64,000 nt of DNA, taken from NCBI RefSeq assembly GCF_008704795.1, contig NZ_CP023690.1:9372501-9436500 (forward strand). Reading direction: 5' to 3'. Below, piece after piece: positions 16,998-27,120 of this stretch; position 1 is the stretch's first letter; each line of letters begins with the position of its first letter. Under the pieces are notes generated by a model. The model ran no database searches. It saw only the letters and a list, made by a program, of their open reading frames with translations, and was not told where the DNA came from. The position numbers and the translations under genes were made by a program. Source of the stretch: Streptomyces spectabilis. Its GTDB lineage: Bacteria; Actinomycetota; Actinomycetes; Streptomycetales; Streptomycetaceae.

Positions 16998-18800
16998 GTG
17001 ACTGAAGACAGCAGTGAGGAGCCCACGAAGGCCGACGGCGGGACGGGCAGACCCGAGCGCCTGCCGGCCAAGGAGACCTGGAGCGTGCTCTACCGGCACT
17101 TCCGGCCGCACCGCGGCGTGGTGGCGCTGGGCGCGCTGTTCACGCTCATCGGCGCGGCCACCGGTCTCGCCCAGCCCGTGGCCATCGAGGAACTGGTCAA
17201 CCGGCTGTCCGACGACGAGTCCATCGCCTCGATCCTGATCCTGCTGACCGGACTCCTCGTCATCGGCACCGCCGTCGAGTCCGTCGGCAGCTACATCCTG
17301 GAACGCACCGCCCAGTCCGTCGTCCTGGACTCCCGGCGCTCCCTGATACGCCGTCTGCTGCGGCTGAAGGTCAGCGAGATCGAGCGCGTGCAGCCCGGTG
17401 ACCTGATGTCCCGCGTCACCTCGGACACGACGCTGCTCCAGGCCGTCACCACGCAGTCGGTGGTGTCGGCGTTCTCCGGCGCCCTCACCGTCATCGCGAC
17501 CATCGTGATGATGGCCTTCATGGACGCGGTGCTCCTCGGCGTCACCCTCGGCGTGATCGTCCTCTTCGGCGGTGCCACCGCCCTCGTCATGCCGCAGATC
17601 TCCAAGGCGACCGAGCGCTCCCAGGAAGCCGTCGGCAAGATCTCGACCGCCCTGGAGCGCGCCTTCGGTGCCTTTCGCACCCTGAAGGCATCCGGGGCCG
17701 AGCGGCGCGAGACGGCCACCGTGGAGGAGGCCGCCCACGAGGCGTGGCGGTACGGCGTGAAGTCCGCCAAGTGGCAGGCGGTGGCGTGGAGCTCCATGGG
17801 CTTCGCCATCCAGGTGTCGTTCCTCGCGGTGCTCGGCGTCGGCGGCGCGCGCGTCGCCTCCGAGGCGATCTCGGTGGCCACCCTGGTGGCGTTCCTGATG
17901 CTGCTCTTCTACTTGATCGACCCGGTGAGCAGGCTCGTCGACGCGGTCACCCAGTACCAGGTGGGCTCCGCCGCCGTCGCCCGCATCGTGCGGGCCGAGC
18001 GCATGGAGACCGAGGAGCTCGACGAGCCCTCGCCGCGCGCGGCCGGGGCGGAGCACACTCCCGCGGCGGTGGCCTTCGACGACGTCACCTTCCGCTACCA
18101 GGCCGAGCTGCCCCTGGTCCACCACGGCGTGAGCTTCATCGTCCCGAGCCCCGGCATGACCGCCTTCGTCGGCCCGTCCGGCGCGGGCAAGACCACCGTG
18201 TTCGGACTCGTCGAGCGGTTCTACGAGGCCACCGGCGGCCGCGTCCTCGTCGACGGGAAGGACGTACGGGACTGGCCGCTCGCCGATCTGCGCGCCGCCA
18301 TCGGCTATGTCGAGCAGGACGCACCCGTCCTCGCGGGCACCCTGCGCGAGAACCTCGTGTTCGCCGCCCCGGACGCCACCGAGGACGACCTCCGTGACGT
18401 GCTGGTGCGGTCCCGGCTCGACGCCCTCGTCGAGCGGCTGCCCGACGGCCTCGACACGGTCGTCGGCCACCGCGGCTCCAAGCTCTCCGGCGGTGAGCGC
18501 CAGCGCGTGGCCATCGCCCGCGCCCTGCTGCGCAGGCCTCGGCTGCTGCTCCTGGACGAGGCCACCTCGCAGCTCGACGCGGTCAACGAACTCGCGCTGC
18601 GCGACGTCGTGGCCGAGGTGTCCCGGGAGGTGACGGTCCTGGTCGTCGCGCACCGCCTGTCGACGGTGACGCTCGCCGACCAGATCGTCGTCATGGACGC
18701 GGGCCGGGTCCGCGCGACGGGCACGCACGAGGAACTCGTGACGGAGGACCCGCTGTACGGCGAGCTGGCGGCGACGCAGTTCCTGGCGACCGCGTCCTGA
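16998..18800 (+). CDS. ABC transporter, ATP-binding/permease half-transporter
   Basis: A fused exporter of about 600 residues. The N-terminal half has a six-helix transmembrane domain. The C-terminal half is a nucleotide-binding domain with Walker A GPSGAGKTT, Q-loop YVEQDAPVLAG, signature LSGGERQRVAIARALL, Walker B LLLLDEATSQLD and switch histidine VVAHRLST. It would work as a homodimer, exporting a lipid, drug or peptide. The start is uncertain: GTG at 16998 is preferred, and in-frame readings extend to 16890. It lies 164 bp after the flippase gene on the same strand. Confidence 0.92.
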   Translation: MTEDSSEEPTKADGGTGRPERLPAKETWSVLYRHFRPHRGVVALGALFTLIGAATGLAQPVAIEELVNRLSDDESIASILILLTGLLVIGTAVESVGSYILERTAQSVVLDSRRSLIRRLLRLKVSEIERVQPGDLMSRVTSDTTLLQAVTTQSVVSAFSGALTVIATIVMMAFMDAVLLGVTLGVIVLFGGATALVMPQISKATERSQEAVGKISTALERAFGAFRTLKASGAERRETATVEEAAHEAWRYGVKSAKWQAVAWSSMGFAIQVSFLAVLGVGGARVASEAISVATLVAFLMLLFYLIDPVSRLVDAVTQYQVGSAAVARIVRAERMETEELDEPSPRAAGAEHTPAAVAFDDVTFRYQAELPLVHHGVSFIVPSPGMTAFVGPSGAGKTTVFGLVERFYEATGGRVLVDGKDVRDWPLADLRAAIGYVEQDAPVLAGTLRENLVFAAPDATEDDLRDVLVRSRLDALVERLPDGLDTVVGHRGSKLSGGERQRVAIARALLRRPRLLLLDEATSQLDAVNELALRDVVAEVSREVTVLVVAHRLSTVTLADQIVVMDAGRVRATGTHEELVTEDPLYGELAATQFLATAS

Positions 18801-18911
18801 CGCGCGGACCGCGGCGGCGCCGGGACCGGAGGCGGCGGCGTGATCGCGATCGGGCGGGCGGCGTGGGGAAAGCCCGCGCGGGAGCCCGGCGCCGTGATCT
18901 ACCGTGAGGTC

Positions 18912-19718
18912 ATGACCAAGGTCACCTTCGATCGTCACGTATCCGAAATCATCACGCAGGCAGACCTGTTGAGGACCCAGGTCAAGGACGCGGACCTGGC
19001 GGTGCCGGTGCGGACCTGCCCCGGCTGGAGCCTCGGCGACCTGTTGCGGCACGTGGGCGGCGCGCACCGCTGGGCCGAGGCCGTGGTCCGCACCCGGGCG
19101 AGCGGCCCGGTGCCCCACGACGAGGTCGACGACGTCGCCGGGGACGACGCGGCCGACGCCGCCGCGCTCGCGGACCGGGTGGCCGGGGGCGCGGCGCGCC
19201 TCGCGGGCACCCTGCGCGAGGCGGGACCGGACGCCCCGGTGTGGACGCCCGCGCCCGGCGGCACCCCGGAGTTCTGGGCGCGCCGCATGCTGTTCGAGAC
19301 GGTCCTGCACCGGGCGGACGCGGCCGTCGCCGTCGGCGGCCCGTACACCCTGGCGACGGACGTCGCGCTGATCGGCGTGGGTGAATGGATGGAGTTCACC
19401 GTGCTGCCGCAGGTCTATGAGTCCGAGGAGCGGCTGCGCGCCCTGCTCGGCCCCGGCCGCACGGTCCACTTCCACGCCACCGACGCCGACGCCGAGTCCG
19501 ACGACGCCGGGGAGTGGTTCGTCGACCTCACCGGCGACGCCATCACCACCCGGCGCGCGCACGAGAAGGCCGCGGTCGCGGTCCGCGGCCCGGCCTCCGC
19601 GCTGCTCCTGTCCCTCTACCAGCGCGAGTCGGTCCTCGCCGAAGGCCCCGAGATCATCGGGGACCGGGCCCTGTACGAGCAGTGGCGGGAGACGGTGAGT
19701 CACTGGCTGCGGAAGTAG
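18912..19718 (+). CDS. Maleylpyruvate isomerase family mycothiol-dependent enzyme
   Basis: A 268-residue DinB-like protein. The N-terminal four-helix domain carries the family pattern RTCPGWSLGDLLRHVGGAHRWAE with metal-ligand histidines, and a further histidine in TVLHRADAA. Members use mycothiol as a cofactor for isomerisations or transfers. The ATG at 18912 follows GTGAGG. The reaction of this paralogue is unknown, as Streptomyces carry many. Confidence 0.9.
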   Translation: MTKVTFDRHVSEIITQADLLRTQVKDADLAVPVRTCPGWSLGDLLRHVGGAHRWAEAVVRTRASGPVPHDEVDDVAGDDAADAAALADRVAGGAARLAGTLREAGPDAPVWTPAPGGTPEFWARRMLFETVLHRADAAVAVGGPYTLATDVALIGVGEWMEFTVLPQVYESEERLRALLGPGRTVHFHATDADAESDDAGEWFVDLTGDAITTRRAHEKAAVAVRGPASALLLSLYQRESVLAEGPEIIGDRALYEQWRETVSHWLRK

Positions 19719-19770
19719 GGGGCGGGCGCGTTGATGGGCCCGAGGGCCCGCACTGGCCGGTGCCGTCCGC

Positions 19771-20238
19771 TCAGGACTTCGGCACCCGGTCCACCGGCAG
19801 GCCGCGCGGCTCCTTGATGCGCTTCATGATGATCTGGGAGTTGACCTCGGTGACCCCGTCCAGGGTCGTGAGGCGTTCGATCCACAGGCGTTCGTAGGCG
19901 GCCAGGTCGGCGACCGCGATGCGCAGCAGGCACCCGGGGCTGCCGAAGAGGCGGTACGCCTCGATCACGTCGGGGATGTCCTGGAGCGCCGCCTCGAACG
20001 CCTCGACCGTCTCCCGGTCCCGGCGCACCTCGATGGAGACCAGGACCTCGAAGCCACGGCCGACCGCCTCCGGGTCCACGATCGCGCGGTAGCCCTGGAT
20101 CACCCCGTCCTGCTCCAGCTGCCGCACCCGCCGCATGCAGGGGGAGGCGCTGAGGCCGATCCGCTGCGCCAGCTCCTGGTTGCTGAGCCGACCGTCCTTC
20201 TGGAGCTCACGCAAGATATCGAGATCAATCCGGTCCAT
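19771..20238 (-). CDS. Lrp/AsnC family transcriptional regulator
   Basis: A 155-residue regulator. The N-terminal winged helix-turn-helix (residues 1-60) shows IDLDILRELQKDGRLSNQELAQRIGLSASPCMRRVRQLE. The C-terminal RAM domain binds amino acids and mediates oligomerisation. It is divergent from asparaginase and aspartase, so asparagine or aspartate is the likely effector. I prefer the ATG at 20238; an upstream ATG at 20268 is possible. An operator-like palindrome overlaps its own start, suggesting autoregulation. Confidence 0.92.
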   Translation of the reverse strand: MDRIDLDILRELQKDGRLSNQELAQRIGLSASPCMRRVRQLEQDGVIQGYRAIVDPEAVGRGFEVLVSIEVRRDRETVEAFEAALQDIPDVIEAYRLFGSPGCLLRIAVADLAAYERLWIERLTTLDGVTEVNSQIIMKRIKEPRGLPVDRVPKS

Positions 20239-20239
20239 G

Positions 20240-20297
20240 GCGCAATTGTGCACCAGCTCCGGCGGCATTCACGGGTTGATATCGCAATCCTATTGCG
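20240..20297. promoter_or_regulatory. AsnC-type operator pair
   Basis: A perfect palindrome CGCAAT-CCT-ATTGCG lies at 20283-20297. A related near-palindrome GCGCAATTGTGC lies at 20240-20251, just ahead of the regulator's ATG. The shared CGCAAT/ATTGCG half-sites suit a multimeric Lrp/AsnC protein controlling both directions. Confidence 0.6.
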
Positions 20298-20426
20298 CAC
20301 GGACTCGCCTATTCTTGCGGCGCGACTGTCCGTGAACCTCGGGCCGTCGGTTCGATGCGGTCGGCGCGGTGCCACGAGCGGCGCCCGGCCGCACTCCCGA
20401 CTTCATGGAGAGGCAGGCCCGCGCCG

Positions 20427-21470
20427 ATGACGCACCTGGCACCCCGGACGGCCCCGCGACGGGTCGTCGTCATCAGCACCGGTGGCACCATCGCCAGCCG
20501 CTGGCAGGGCACCGGGTACGCCGCCGACGCCTCCGGCGGCGAGGTCCTGGCCCAGGCCGCCGTGCCGGACGGCGTCACGGTCGAGGTCGTCGACCTGTTC
20601 AACGTGAACAGCTCCAGCATGACCTCCGCCCGCCAGCTCACGCTGCTGCGCGCGGTGCACGAGGCGCTCGCCGACGCCGGTGTCGCCGGTGTCGTGGTCA
20701 CCCACGGCACCGACACCCTGGAGGAGTCGGCCTTCTTCGTCGACCTGCACCACGACGACCCGCGCCCGGTGGTCTTCACCGGCGCGCAGCGCCCGCTGGG
20801 CGCCGCCGACGGCGACGGTCCGGGCAATGTGTACGACGCCCTGCAAGTCGCCGCGACGGTACGGGACATGGGGGTCCTGGTCGTCTTCGACGGCACGGTG
20901 CACGCGGCGCGCGGCACCGTGAAGACCCGCACCCTGGACCCGCACCCCTTCGCCGACCCGTCCGGGCCGCTCGTGGGGCGGCTGGGCTTCGGGCGCGTGG
21001 ACATCGACCGGCGCCCCGAGCGGCCCGAGGCGCTGCCCGTGCCGACGGGAACGGGCGCGCTGCCGCGCGTCGACATCGTGATGCACCACTGCGACGCCGA
21101 CCCGCTGCTCCTGGACGCCGCGGTCGCGGCCGGGGCCCGGGGCATCGTGCTCGTCGCCACCGGAGCGGGCAACGCGACACCGCAGTTCGCCGAGGCCATC
21201 GCCGCCGCCGTGGACCGGGGCGTCCTGGTGGCCCTCACCACCCGGGTGCACTCGGGGCCGGTCGCCGAGATCTACACCGGCGGCGGCGCGGTCGACCTGG
21301 TCGCCGCGGGCGCGGTCCTCACCGGCACCCTGCGGGCCGGGCAGGCGCGCATCGCCGTCCTCGCCGCGCTGCTCGCGGACGCCGCGCCCCGGCAGCAGGG
21401 CGCGCTGCTCCGCCGGCTCCTGGGCACCCCGGACCTGGGCCAGGGCCAGGAATCCGCCTCGGCCGCCTGA
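20427..21470 (+). CDS. ansA: L-asparaginase
   Basis: A 347-residue amidohydrolase that converts asparagine to aspartate and ammonia. The first catalytic threonine is in ISTGGTIAS; the second motif is [15 protein letters not shown] (Thr-Asp pair). No signal peptide is visible, so it is probably cytoplasmic. The ATG at 20427 is preferred over an earlier in-frame start. It is followed 78 bp later by aspartase, giving a two-step path from asparagine to fumarate and two ammonia, under the divergent AsnC-type regulator. Confidence 0.93.
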   Translation: MTHLAPRTAPRRVVVISTGGTIASRWQGTGYAADASGGEVLAQAAVPDGVTVEVVDLFNVNSSSMTSARQLTLLRAVHEALADAGVAGVVVTHGTDTLEESAFFVDLHHDDPRPVVFTGAQRPLGAADGDGPGNVYDALQVAATVRDMGVLVVFDGTVHAARGTVKTRTLDPHPFADPSGPLVGRLGFGRVDIDRRPERPEALPVPTGTGALPRVDIVMHHCDADPLLLDAAVAAGARGIVLVATGAGNATPQFAEAIAAAVDRGVLVALTTRVHSGPVAEIYTGGGAVDLVAAGAVLTGTLRAGQARIAVLAALLADAAPRQQGALLRRLLGTPDLGQGQESASAA

Positions 21471-21547
21471 CCCGCGCCCCCGCCCCCCGGAGCCCCGCGC
21501 TCCGGGACTCCTCCCCGCACCGCCTCGCGTACTCGAAGGACCACCCC

Positions 21548-23056
21548 ATGACCGCCCCCGCCCGGCCGACCGCCGCACCCGCATCCGACCGCCCGCTCGG
21601 CGCGGACGCTCCGCACACCCCGGCCGGGCCCCCGCGCACCCGCCGTGAGCACGACCTGCTCGGTGACCGCGACGTACCCGCCGACGCGTACTGGGGCATC
21701 CACTCGCTGCGCGCCACGGAGAACTTCCCCGTCACGGGCGTCCCGATCTCCGTGTACCCGCAGCTCGTCGACGCGCTTGCCGCCGTCAAGCAGGCCGCGG
21801 CCCGCGCCAACGAGGAACTGGGCCTGCTGCCCGCGGACAAGGCCCGCGCCATCGTGGCCGCCTGCGAGGAGATCCGGGCGGGGCACCTGCACGACCAGTT
21901 CGTCGTGGACGTCATCCAGGGCGGTGCCGGGACCTCCACGAACATGAACGTCAACGAGGTCGTCGCCAACCGCGCCCTCGAACTCCTCGGCCACGCCAAG
22001 GGGGAGTACGCGCACCTGCACCCCAATGAGGACGTCAACCTCAGCCAGTCCACCAACGACGCCTACCCGACCTCCCTGCGCATCGCGACGATCACGGCGG
22101 TGCACGGGCTGCTCCAGGCCATGGCGGTGCTCCAGGACGCGTTCGCCGCCAAGGCCGTGGAGTTCCGGGACGTTCTGAAGATGGGGCGCACCCAGCTCCA
22201 GGACGCCGTGCCCATGACCCTCGGCCAGGAGTTCTCCACGTACGCGGTCATGCTGGAGGAGGACAGGGGTCGACTGTCCGAGGCCGTCGAGCTGATGCAC
22301 GAGATCAACCTCGGCGCCACCGCGATCGGCACCGGCCTCAACACCCCGCCCGGCTACGCGGAGACGGCCCGCCGCCAGCTGTGCGAGATCACCGGGCTGC
22401 CCCTGGTGACCTCCGCGAACCTGGTCGAGGCCACCCAGGACTGCGGCGCGTTCGTGCAGCTCTCCGGCGTCCTCAAGCGCATCGCGGTGAAGCTCTCCAA
22501 GACCTGCAACGACCTGCGGCTGCTCTCCTCGGGGCCGCGCGCGGGGCTCAACGAGATCAATCTGCCCCCGGTCCAGGCCGGTTCGAGCATCATGCCGGGC
22601 AAGGTGAACCCGGTGATCCCCGAGGTCGTCAACCAGGTCGCGTTCGAAGTCATCGGCAACGACCTCACCGTCACGATGGCCGCCGAGGCCGGACAGCTCC
22701 AGCTCAACGCCTTCGAGCCGGTCATCCTGCACGCCCTGGCCAAGAGCATCACGTCCCTGCGGGCGGCCTGTCTGACCCTCGCCGAGCGCTGCGTCGCGGG
22801 GCCGGACGGCGGCATCACCGCGAACACCGAAGCGCTGCGCGCCTCCGTGGAGAACTCCATCGGCCTGGTGACCGCGCTCAACCCGCACATCGGCTACACC
22901 ACGGCCACCGCCATCGCCCAGGAGGCCCTGCGCACCGGCCGCGGCGTCGCCGAACTCACCCTGGAGAAGGGCCTGCTGCCCGCCGAGCGGCTGGCCGAGC
23001 TGCTCACTCCCGAACGCCTGGCGGGCGCGTCCGACCAGCGTGTCCAGTGGTCCTAG
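21548..23056 (+). CDS. aspA: Aspartate ammonia-lyase (aspartase)
   Basis: A 502-residue member of the fumarase/aspartase superfamily that deaminates aspartate to fumarate. The signature [11 protein letters not shown] contains the catalytic serine loop. Other landmarks are [15 protein letters not shown] and [13 protein letters not shown], which bind the substrate carboxylates. A proline-rich N-terminal extension of about 30 residues precedes the catalytic body. AAGGA lies before the ATG at 21548. It works with the adjoining asparaginase. Confidence 0.95.
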   Translation: MTAPARPTAAPASDRPLGADAPHTPAGPPRTRREHDLLGDRDVPADAYWGIHSLRATENFPVTGVPISVYPQLVDALAAVKQAAARANEELGLLPADKARAIVAACEEIRAGHLHDQFVVDVIQGGAGTSTNMNVNEVVANRALELLGHAKGEYAHLHPNEDVNLSQSTNDAYPTSLRIATITAVHGLLQAMAVLQDAFAAKAVEFRDVLKMGRTQLQDAVPMTLGQEFSTYAVMLEEDRGRLSEAVELMHEINLGATAIGTGLNTPPGYAETARRQLCEITGLPLVTSANLVEATQDCGAFVQLSGVLKRIAVKLSKTCNDLRLLSSGPRAGLNEINLPPVQAGSSIMPGKVNPVIPEVVNQVAFEVIGNDLTVTMAAEAGQLQLNAFEPVILHALAKSITSLRAACLTLAERCVAGPDGGITANTEALRASVENSIGLVTALNPHIGYTTATAIAQEALRTGRGVAELTLEKGLLPAERLAELLTPERLAGASDQRVQWS

Positions 23057-23145
23057 CGCTCTCGACGGTCCTAGTGCCATCGACCGAGCCCGGCCGCAAC
23101 CACAGACGGAGTCCACGAGCACCGCGCTGACCTAGCGTGGCGATC

Positions 23146-23640
23146 ATGAGCGACGCGCAGCGGGGACCGGTCGGGCCGGGAGCGGCCGCCACGGCCGCGG
23201 ACCGTGCCCTCGGGGTGGTCCGCGGCTACGCGGCGCGCGACGCCGTCGCGGTGACCGGGGCCCTGGCCCGTGCCGGTGAGGCCGAACAGCGGCAGACGTA
23301 CGCCGTGCTCGGCGGCCTGCTGCGGTCCACCCTCGCCATCGTCCAGCTGACGGACCGGGAGCTGCGGACCCGGGAAGTGGTGCGCCTCGCCGACGAGGTC
23401 GCCGCCGTCGCCCCGGCCGACCACGAGTTCACCGTGACGGAGGCGGTCCGCGCCTGGGCCCGCGGCGACCGGGAAGGGCTCCGGAGCGCCCACGCCGACG
23501 ATCCGCTCGGCGACATCCACGTGACCGCCGTCCTCACCGTGCTCCTCGGCCTGACGCTCTGGGGCCGCGAGGCCTTCCTGGACGTCCTGACGGCCTACGA
23601 ACACGTCGCGCGGACCCTGCCCGTGCCGCCCGAGGGCTGA
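23146..23640 (+). CDS. Hypothetical protein, 164 aa, probably leaderless
   Basis: I do not recognise a family. The product is mostly helical, with no signal peptide, and a hydrophobic stretch near residues 120-145 (HVTAVLTVLLGLTLWG) that is borderline for a membrane segment. TAGCGT at 23133-23138 lies seven bases before the ATG at 23146, a -10 element spaced for a leaderless transcript; this supports that start over the GTG at 23137. It follows aspartase but seems to have its own promoter. Confidence 0.7.
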   Translation: MSDAQRGPVGPGAAATAADRALGVVRGYAARDAVAVTGALARAGEAEQRQTYAVLGGLLRSTLAIVQLTDRELRTREVVRLADEVAAVAPADHEFTVTEAVRAWARGDREGLRSAHADDPLGDIHVTAVLTVLLGLTLWGREAFLDVLTAYEHVARTLPVPPEG

Positions 23641-23976
23641 CCGTCCCTCTCCCGAACGCTCGCCGGCTGCGTCGTCGATGCCCGTCCCTGGCGGAGCCGG
23701 CGAGCACTCCTGTCGTCGGGAACCGGCCATCATCCTGCCGGAGTGGAACCCTCAACCACGTTCCCGCGTACCGGAGTTGACGGACCGTCGGTACCACAAG
23801 AACCCCGTCGGCCCCAGGCGTTGACGTCCCTCACCCTGCCTCGCACGTCACATCCACCACTCGGGCACCAGCGGGTCCGCGCGGCCTGGCGGAACTCACT
23901 CCTCCTCTTGATGTTCCGTCCGGTGTGCGCTCCATGGGTCCCGCCACGGCGCTTTTCAGTCAGCGACTCCGCCATC
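23641..23976. other. Intergenic region upstream of RiPP locus, no gene seen
   Basis: Noticeably less GC-rich than the neighbours, with no frame showing Streptomyces codon bias or a ribosome site. It separates the asparagine/aspartate module from the RiPP operon. Confidence 0.5.
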
Positions 23977-24006
23977 TTGTAGGCCGCTCCGAGGGCTGGC
24001 TACGAT
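23977..24006 (+). promoter_or_regulatory. Candidate housekeeping promoter of the RiPP operon
   Basis: TTGTAG (23977-23982) and TACGAT (24001-24006) are separated by 18 bp, an acceptable primary-sigma-factor promoter. Transcription would begin near 24013, about 57 nt before the GTG of the exporter gene. Confidence 0.5.
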
Positions 24007-24069
24007 CCCGCTCTCGTTTCACTATCTGCACATCTCTACACAGGTGCTTCATGAATGTGAGGGGGTTGC

Positions 24070-25314
24070 GTGGAGCCATCGACGGACGCGGGCACACCGG
24101 ACCGCCAGGGTGATGTGGCGTCGCGGCCCCTCTCCGCCCGCGACTTCCGCCTCTTCTGGTGGGCCAACGCCGCCGACGCGCTCGGCACCCAGGCGTCCGG
24201 CGTCGTCCTGCCGCTGCTGCTCCTCGCGCTCGGCCACTCCGCGCAGACGGCGGGACTCGTCGCAGGGCTCTCACTGGCCGCCGGGATCCTGCTCGGCCCG
24301 CTCGCCGCGATCCCCGCCGACCGGGGCGCCCGCAAGACGATCATGTTCTGGTCCGCCGCCGTCTCCGCCCTCGCCATGGGCTCCGTCGCCCTGGCCCTCG
24401 CGCTCGGGCGGCTCACGCTCGCGCACCTCCTCGGCGCCGTCCTGGTCGAGCGGTTCGCCACCGCCTGCCACGAGGCGGCCTCGCGCGGCACCGTCGCCCT
24501 GGTCTGCCCGCCCGACGAGCAGCCCCGCGCGGTCGCCCGGCTCGCCGCCGCCGACCAGGGCGCGCTGATCCTCGGCCCGGCGCTCGGCGGCGCCGCCTAC
24601 CAGCTCTCGCGCGCCCTGCCCTTCCTGGCCGACGCCGTCTCGTACGCCGTCGCCGCCGGCTGCGTTCGCGGGATGCGCACCGACCTGAAGGCCCCGGCGG
24701 AGCCGTCGGGAGACGGCCTGCTCCGCGAGGCCGCGGCGGGCCTCCGCCTGGTACGGCGGCAGCCGCTGCTCCGCCTCGTCCTGGTCTGGATCGCCCTCGT
24801 CAACGGCGTCGCCGTCGCGCTCTACTACGCCGCCGTCTTCGCCCTCGAGCGCTCCGGCACGGGCGCGCTTTCGCTCGGCGTGGTCCTCGCGGTCTCCGGC
24901 GGCGCGGGACTCGCCGGTTCGCTCGCCGCGCCGAAGGTCGCGGTCCGCTTCGGTGCCGCCCGGCTCGTCACCGCCGTGACCTGGCTGCTCGTCCCGCTCA
25001 CCGCGGCACTCGCCACCGCGTCCGGACCCTGGGCGTACGGACTGCTGCTCGGCGCGGTGTGCCTGCTCGTCCCACTGGCCGCCGTGGTCCTCCAGGCGCG
25101 GGTGCTGCTGGTGGCCGAGCCCGCGGTGCAGGCGCGCGTCGGCGCGGTCCTCGGCACCGCGTCCGGCGGGGCCGCGGCCCTCGCCCCGGTGCTCGCCGGA
25201 GTGTTCGCGGACCGGGTGGACACCGCCGCGCCCGCCCTCGGCTGCGCCGTCCTGACCGCCCTGCTCGCCGTGCACACCACCCGGCGGGCCGCCCTCACGG
25301 AGGCCGCCGCGTGA
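24070..25314 (+). CDS. MFS transporter of the RiPP locus
   Basis: A 414-residue transporter with about twelve helices, in the enterobactin-exporter-like MFS group (LSARDFRLFWWANAADALGTQASGVVLPLL in pieces; PADRGARKT loop). The GTG at 24070 has GAGGGGG four bases upstream. Its stop overlaps the GTG of the S9 peptidase (GTGA), so it belongs to the RiPP operon and is the likely exporter of the finished peptide. A 20-codon overlapping ATG frame from 24051 is probably chance. Confidence 0.9.
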   Translation: MEPSTDAGTPDRQGDVASRPLSARDFRLFWWANAADALGTQASGVVLPLLLLALGHSAQTAGLVAGLSLAAGILLGPLAAIPADRGARKTIMFWSAAVSALAMGSVALALALGRLTLAHLLGAVLVERFATACHEAASRGTVALVCPPDEQPRAVARLAAADQGALILGPALGGAAYQLSRALPFLADAVSYAVAAGCVRGMRTDLKAPAEPSGDGLLREAAAGLRLVRRQPLLRLVLVWIALVNGVAVALYYAAVFALERSGTGALSLGVVLAVSGGAGLAGSLAAPKVAVRFGAARLVTAVTWLLVPLTAALATASGPWAYGLLLGAVCLLVPLAAVVLQARVLLVAEPAVQARVGAVLGTASGGAAALAPVLAGVFADRVDTAAPALGCAVLTALLAVHTTRRAALTEAAA

Positions 25315-27107
25315 GTCGCTTCCAGGTCTACCGCGCCGCCCTGCCCGAGGTGTGCGCAGCCGATCCGCGCCGGATGGTGTTCACCGCCGACGCCGACGGC
25401 CGCTGCGAGGTCTTCACCTGGGACGTGGCCACCCGCCGCGCGCGCCGGGTCACCGACCGGCCGGGCGGCACCCTGCACGGCGCGATCGACCGGGACGCGC
25501 GGGTCTGGTGGTTCGCCGAGGACGCCCGGGGCGTCGGTCACTGGCGGTTCCAGCCCTTCACCGGCGGTCCCGGCAGGCCCGGACTCGCAGGGGTTCCGGA
25601 CGGCACCGCCCGCGGCCTCGCGGTGACCGGCGGCGCCATCGCCGCCGTCGGCGTCGGCCTGGACGACGGCACCGCCGTCCACATCGGATCCCGGGGCGGC
25701 CCCGGCCGCGAGGTGACGCGCGTCGACGGCCCCGCCGCGCTCGCCGGACTCACCCCGGCGGGCGACCTGCTGGCCCTCACCCGCGCCGCCGACTCGCCCC
25801 GCGCCGTCACAGTCCTCACCCCCGAAGGCTCCGCGGCCGCGGTCCTGCCCGGGGACGGCGCGCACGGCAGGCTGTGGGCCCTCGGCTTCGCGCCGACAGG
25901 ACCGGGCGGCGCCACCCTGCTCCTCGTCCGCGAGCGCGACGACCGCTACCTGCTGGAGACCTGGACTCCCGCCACCGGCACCGTGACGCACGACTGGTGC
26001 GCGTTCGACACCCAGATCACCGCCCGCTGGTACCCCGAAGGCCGCTCCGTCCTCATCCGCCAGGACCGCCACGGGCGCTCCCTGCTGCACCGCGCCCACC
26101 TCGAACGGCGCACCCTCGACGCCGTCCCCGCGCCCCCCGGCACCCTTCTCGACGCCGCCCCGCACCCCGGCGGCGACCTCCACACCCTCTGGACCGACAC
26201 GACGCACCCGCCGCGGATGGCCTCCACCGCCGGCACGCCGCTGCCGCCGCTCGGCACCGTCGAGGGCAGCGTCCCCGGCACCCTGCGCGACATCCGCACG
26301 CCCGGCCCCGACGGCCCGGTGCACACCCTGCTCAGCCTCCCCGAGGACGGTCCCGGCCCGTTCCCCGCGGTCTTCCTGGTGCACGGCGGCCCCGCCGACC
26401 ACGACCGCGACGCCTACGACGGCACCGTGCACTCCCTGGTCGCCTCCGGCTTCGCCGTGGCCCGCGTCAACTACCGCGGCTCCACCGGCTACGGCCCCCG
26501 CTGGCAGCGCGCCTTCCCCGACGGCGTCGGCCACACCCAGGTCGAGGACCTCGCCGCCGTGCGGGCCGACCTCGCCGCGCGCGGCCTGATCCGCCCCGAC
26601 GCCACCGGCCTGTGGGGCACCTCCTGGGGCGGCTACCTCGTCCTGCTCGCCCTCGGCACCCGGCCGGGCCTGTGGCGGGCGGGCGTCGCCGTGAAGCCGG
26701 TCGCCGACTACGCCGCCGCCCACGCCTCGGCGACCCCGGCCCTGCGCGCCCTCGACGAGCGCCTCTTCGGCGGCACCCCCGAGGAGGTGCCCGCACGCTA
26801 CGCGCACAGCTCCCCGATCCGCTACGCCGTCCACGTACGGGATCCGCTCCTGGTCGTCGCCGCCACGCACGACACCAAGTGCCCCGCGGCACAGGTCCGT
26901 TCCTACCTCGGCGCCCTCCACGCCATCGGTGCCCGGCACGAGTCCCTGTGGCTCGACTCCGGACACGACGGCTACGACGGCGGCGACCACGTGGCCGTGC
27001 TGCGCCGCGCGGTGCTCTTCCTCGACCGGGAGCTCCGCGGCACCACCCCACCCAGACGCCCCCGTCCGCCCGGAGGGGGGTCAGCGCACCGCACCGCCCA
27101 TCACTGA
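25311..27107 (+). CDS. S9 family (prolyl oligopeptidase clan) serine peptidase
   Basis: 598 residues in two domains: an N-terminal beta-propeller (about 1-340) that gates access, and a C-terminal alpha/beta-hydrolase. The triad is visible: Ser438 in WGTSWGGY, Asp521 in ATHDTKCP, and His552 in SGHDGYDGG, with HGGP as the oxyanion loop. Members cleave small peptides, often after proline, and some S9A relatives macrocyclise peptides. Position between exporter and precursor gene points to leader removal, and perhaps cyclisation. The closer resemblance is to the S9C/acylaminoacyl branch, so cleavage preference must be tested. Confidence 0.9.
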   Translation: MSRFQVYRAALPEVCAADPRRMVFTADADGRCEVFTWDVATRRARRVTDRPGGTLHGAIDRDARVWWFAEDARGVGHWRFQPFTGGPGRPGLAGVPDGTARGLAVTGGAIAAVGVGLDDGTAVHIGSRGGPGREVTRVDGPAALAGLTPAGDLLALTRAADSPRAVTVLTPEGSAAAVLPGDGAHGRLWALGFAPTGPGGATLLLVRERDDRYLLETWTPATGTVTHDWCAFDTQITARWYPEGRSVLIRQDRHGRSLLHRAHLERRTLDAVPAPPGTLLDAAPHPGGDLHTLWTDTTHPPRMASTAGTPLPPLGTVEGSVPGTLRDIRTPGPDGPVHTLLSLPEDGPGPFPAVFLVHGGPADHDRDAYDGTVHSLVASGFAVARVNYRGSTGYGPRWQRAFPDGVGHTQVEDLAAVRADLAARGLIRPDATGLWGTSWGGYLVLLALGTRPGLWRAGVAVKPVADYAAAHASATPALRALDERLFGGTPEEVPARYAHSSPIRYAVHVRDPLLVVAATHDTKCPAAQVRSYLGALHAIGARHESLWLDSGHDGYDGGDHVAVLRRAVLFLDRELRGTTPPRRPRPPGGGSAHRTAHH

Positions 27108-27120
27108 GAGGAGAGAGCCC

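Noticed and set aside
16881..19703. 940-codon minus-strand open frame
   Set aside because: Antisense to the ABC transporter and maleylpyruvate isomerase family genes, whose motifs are unambiguous.
23743..23982. 79-codon plus-strand frame before the RiPP locus
   Set aside because: No ribosome site, poor third-position GC and no recognisable pattern; probably promoter DNA.
24051..24113. 20-codon ATG frame overlapping the RiPP exporter start
   Set aside because: Weak ribosome site and no composition of interest. The exporter GTG at 24070 has a far better one.
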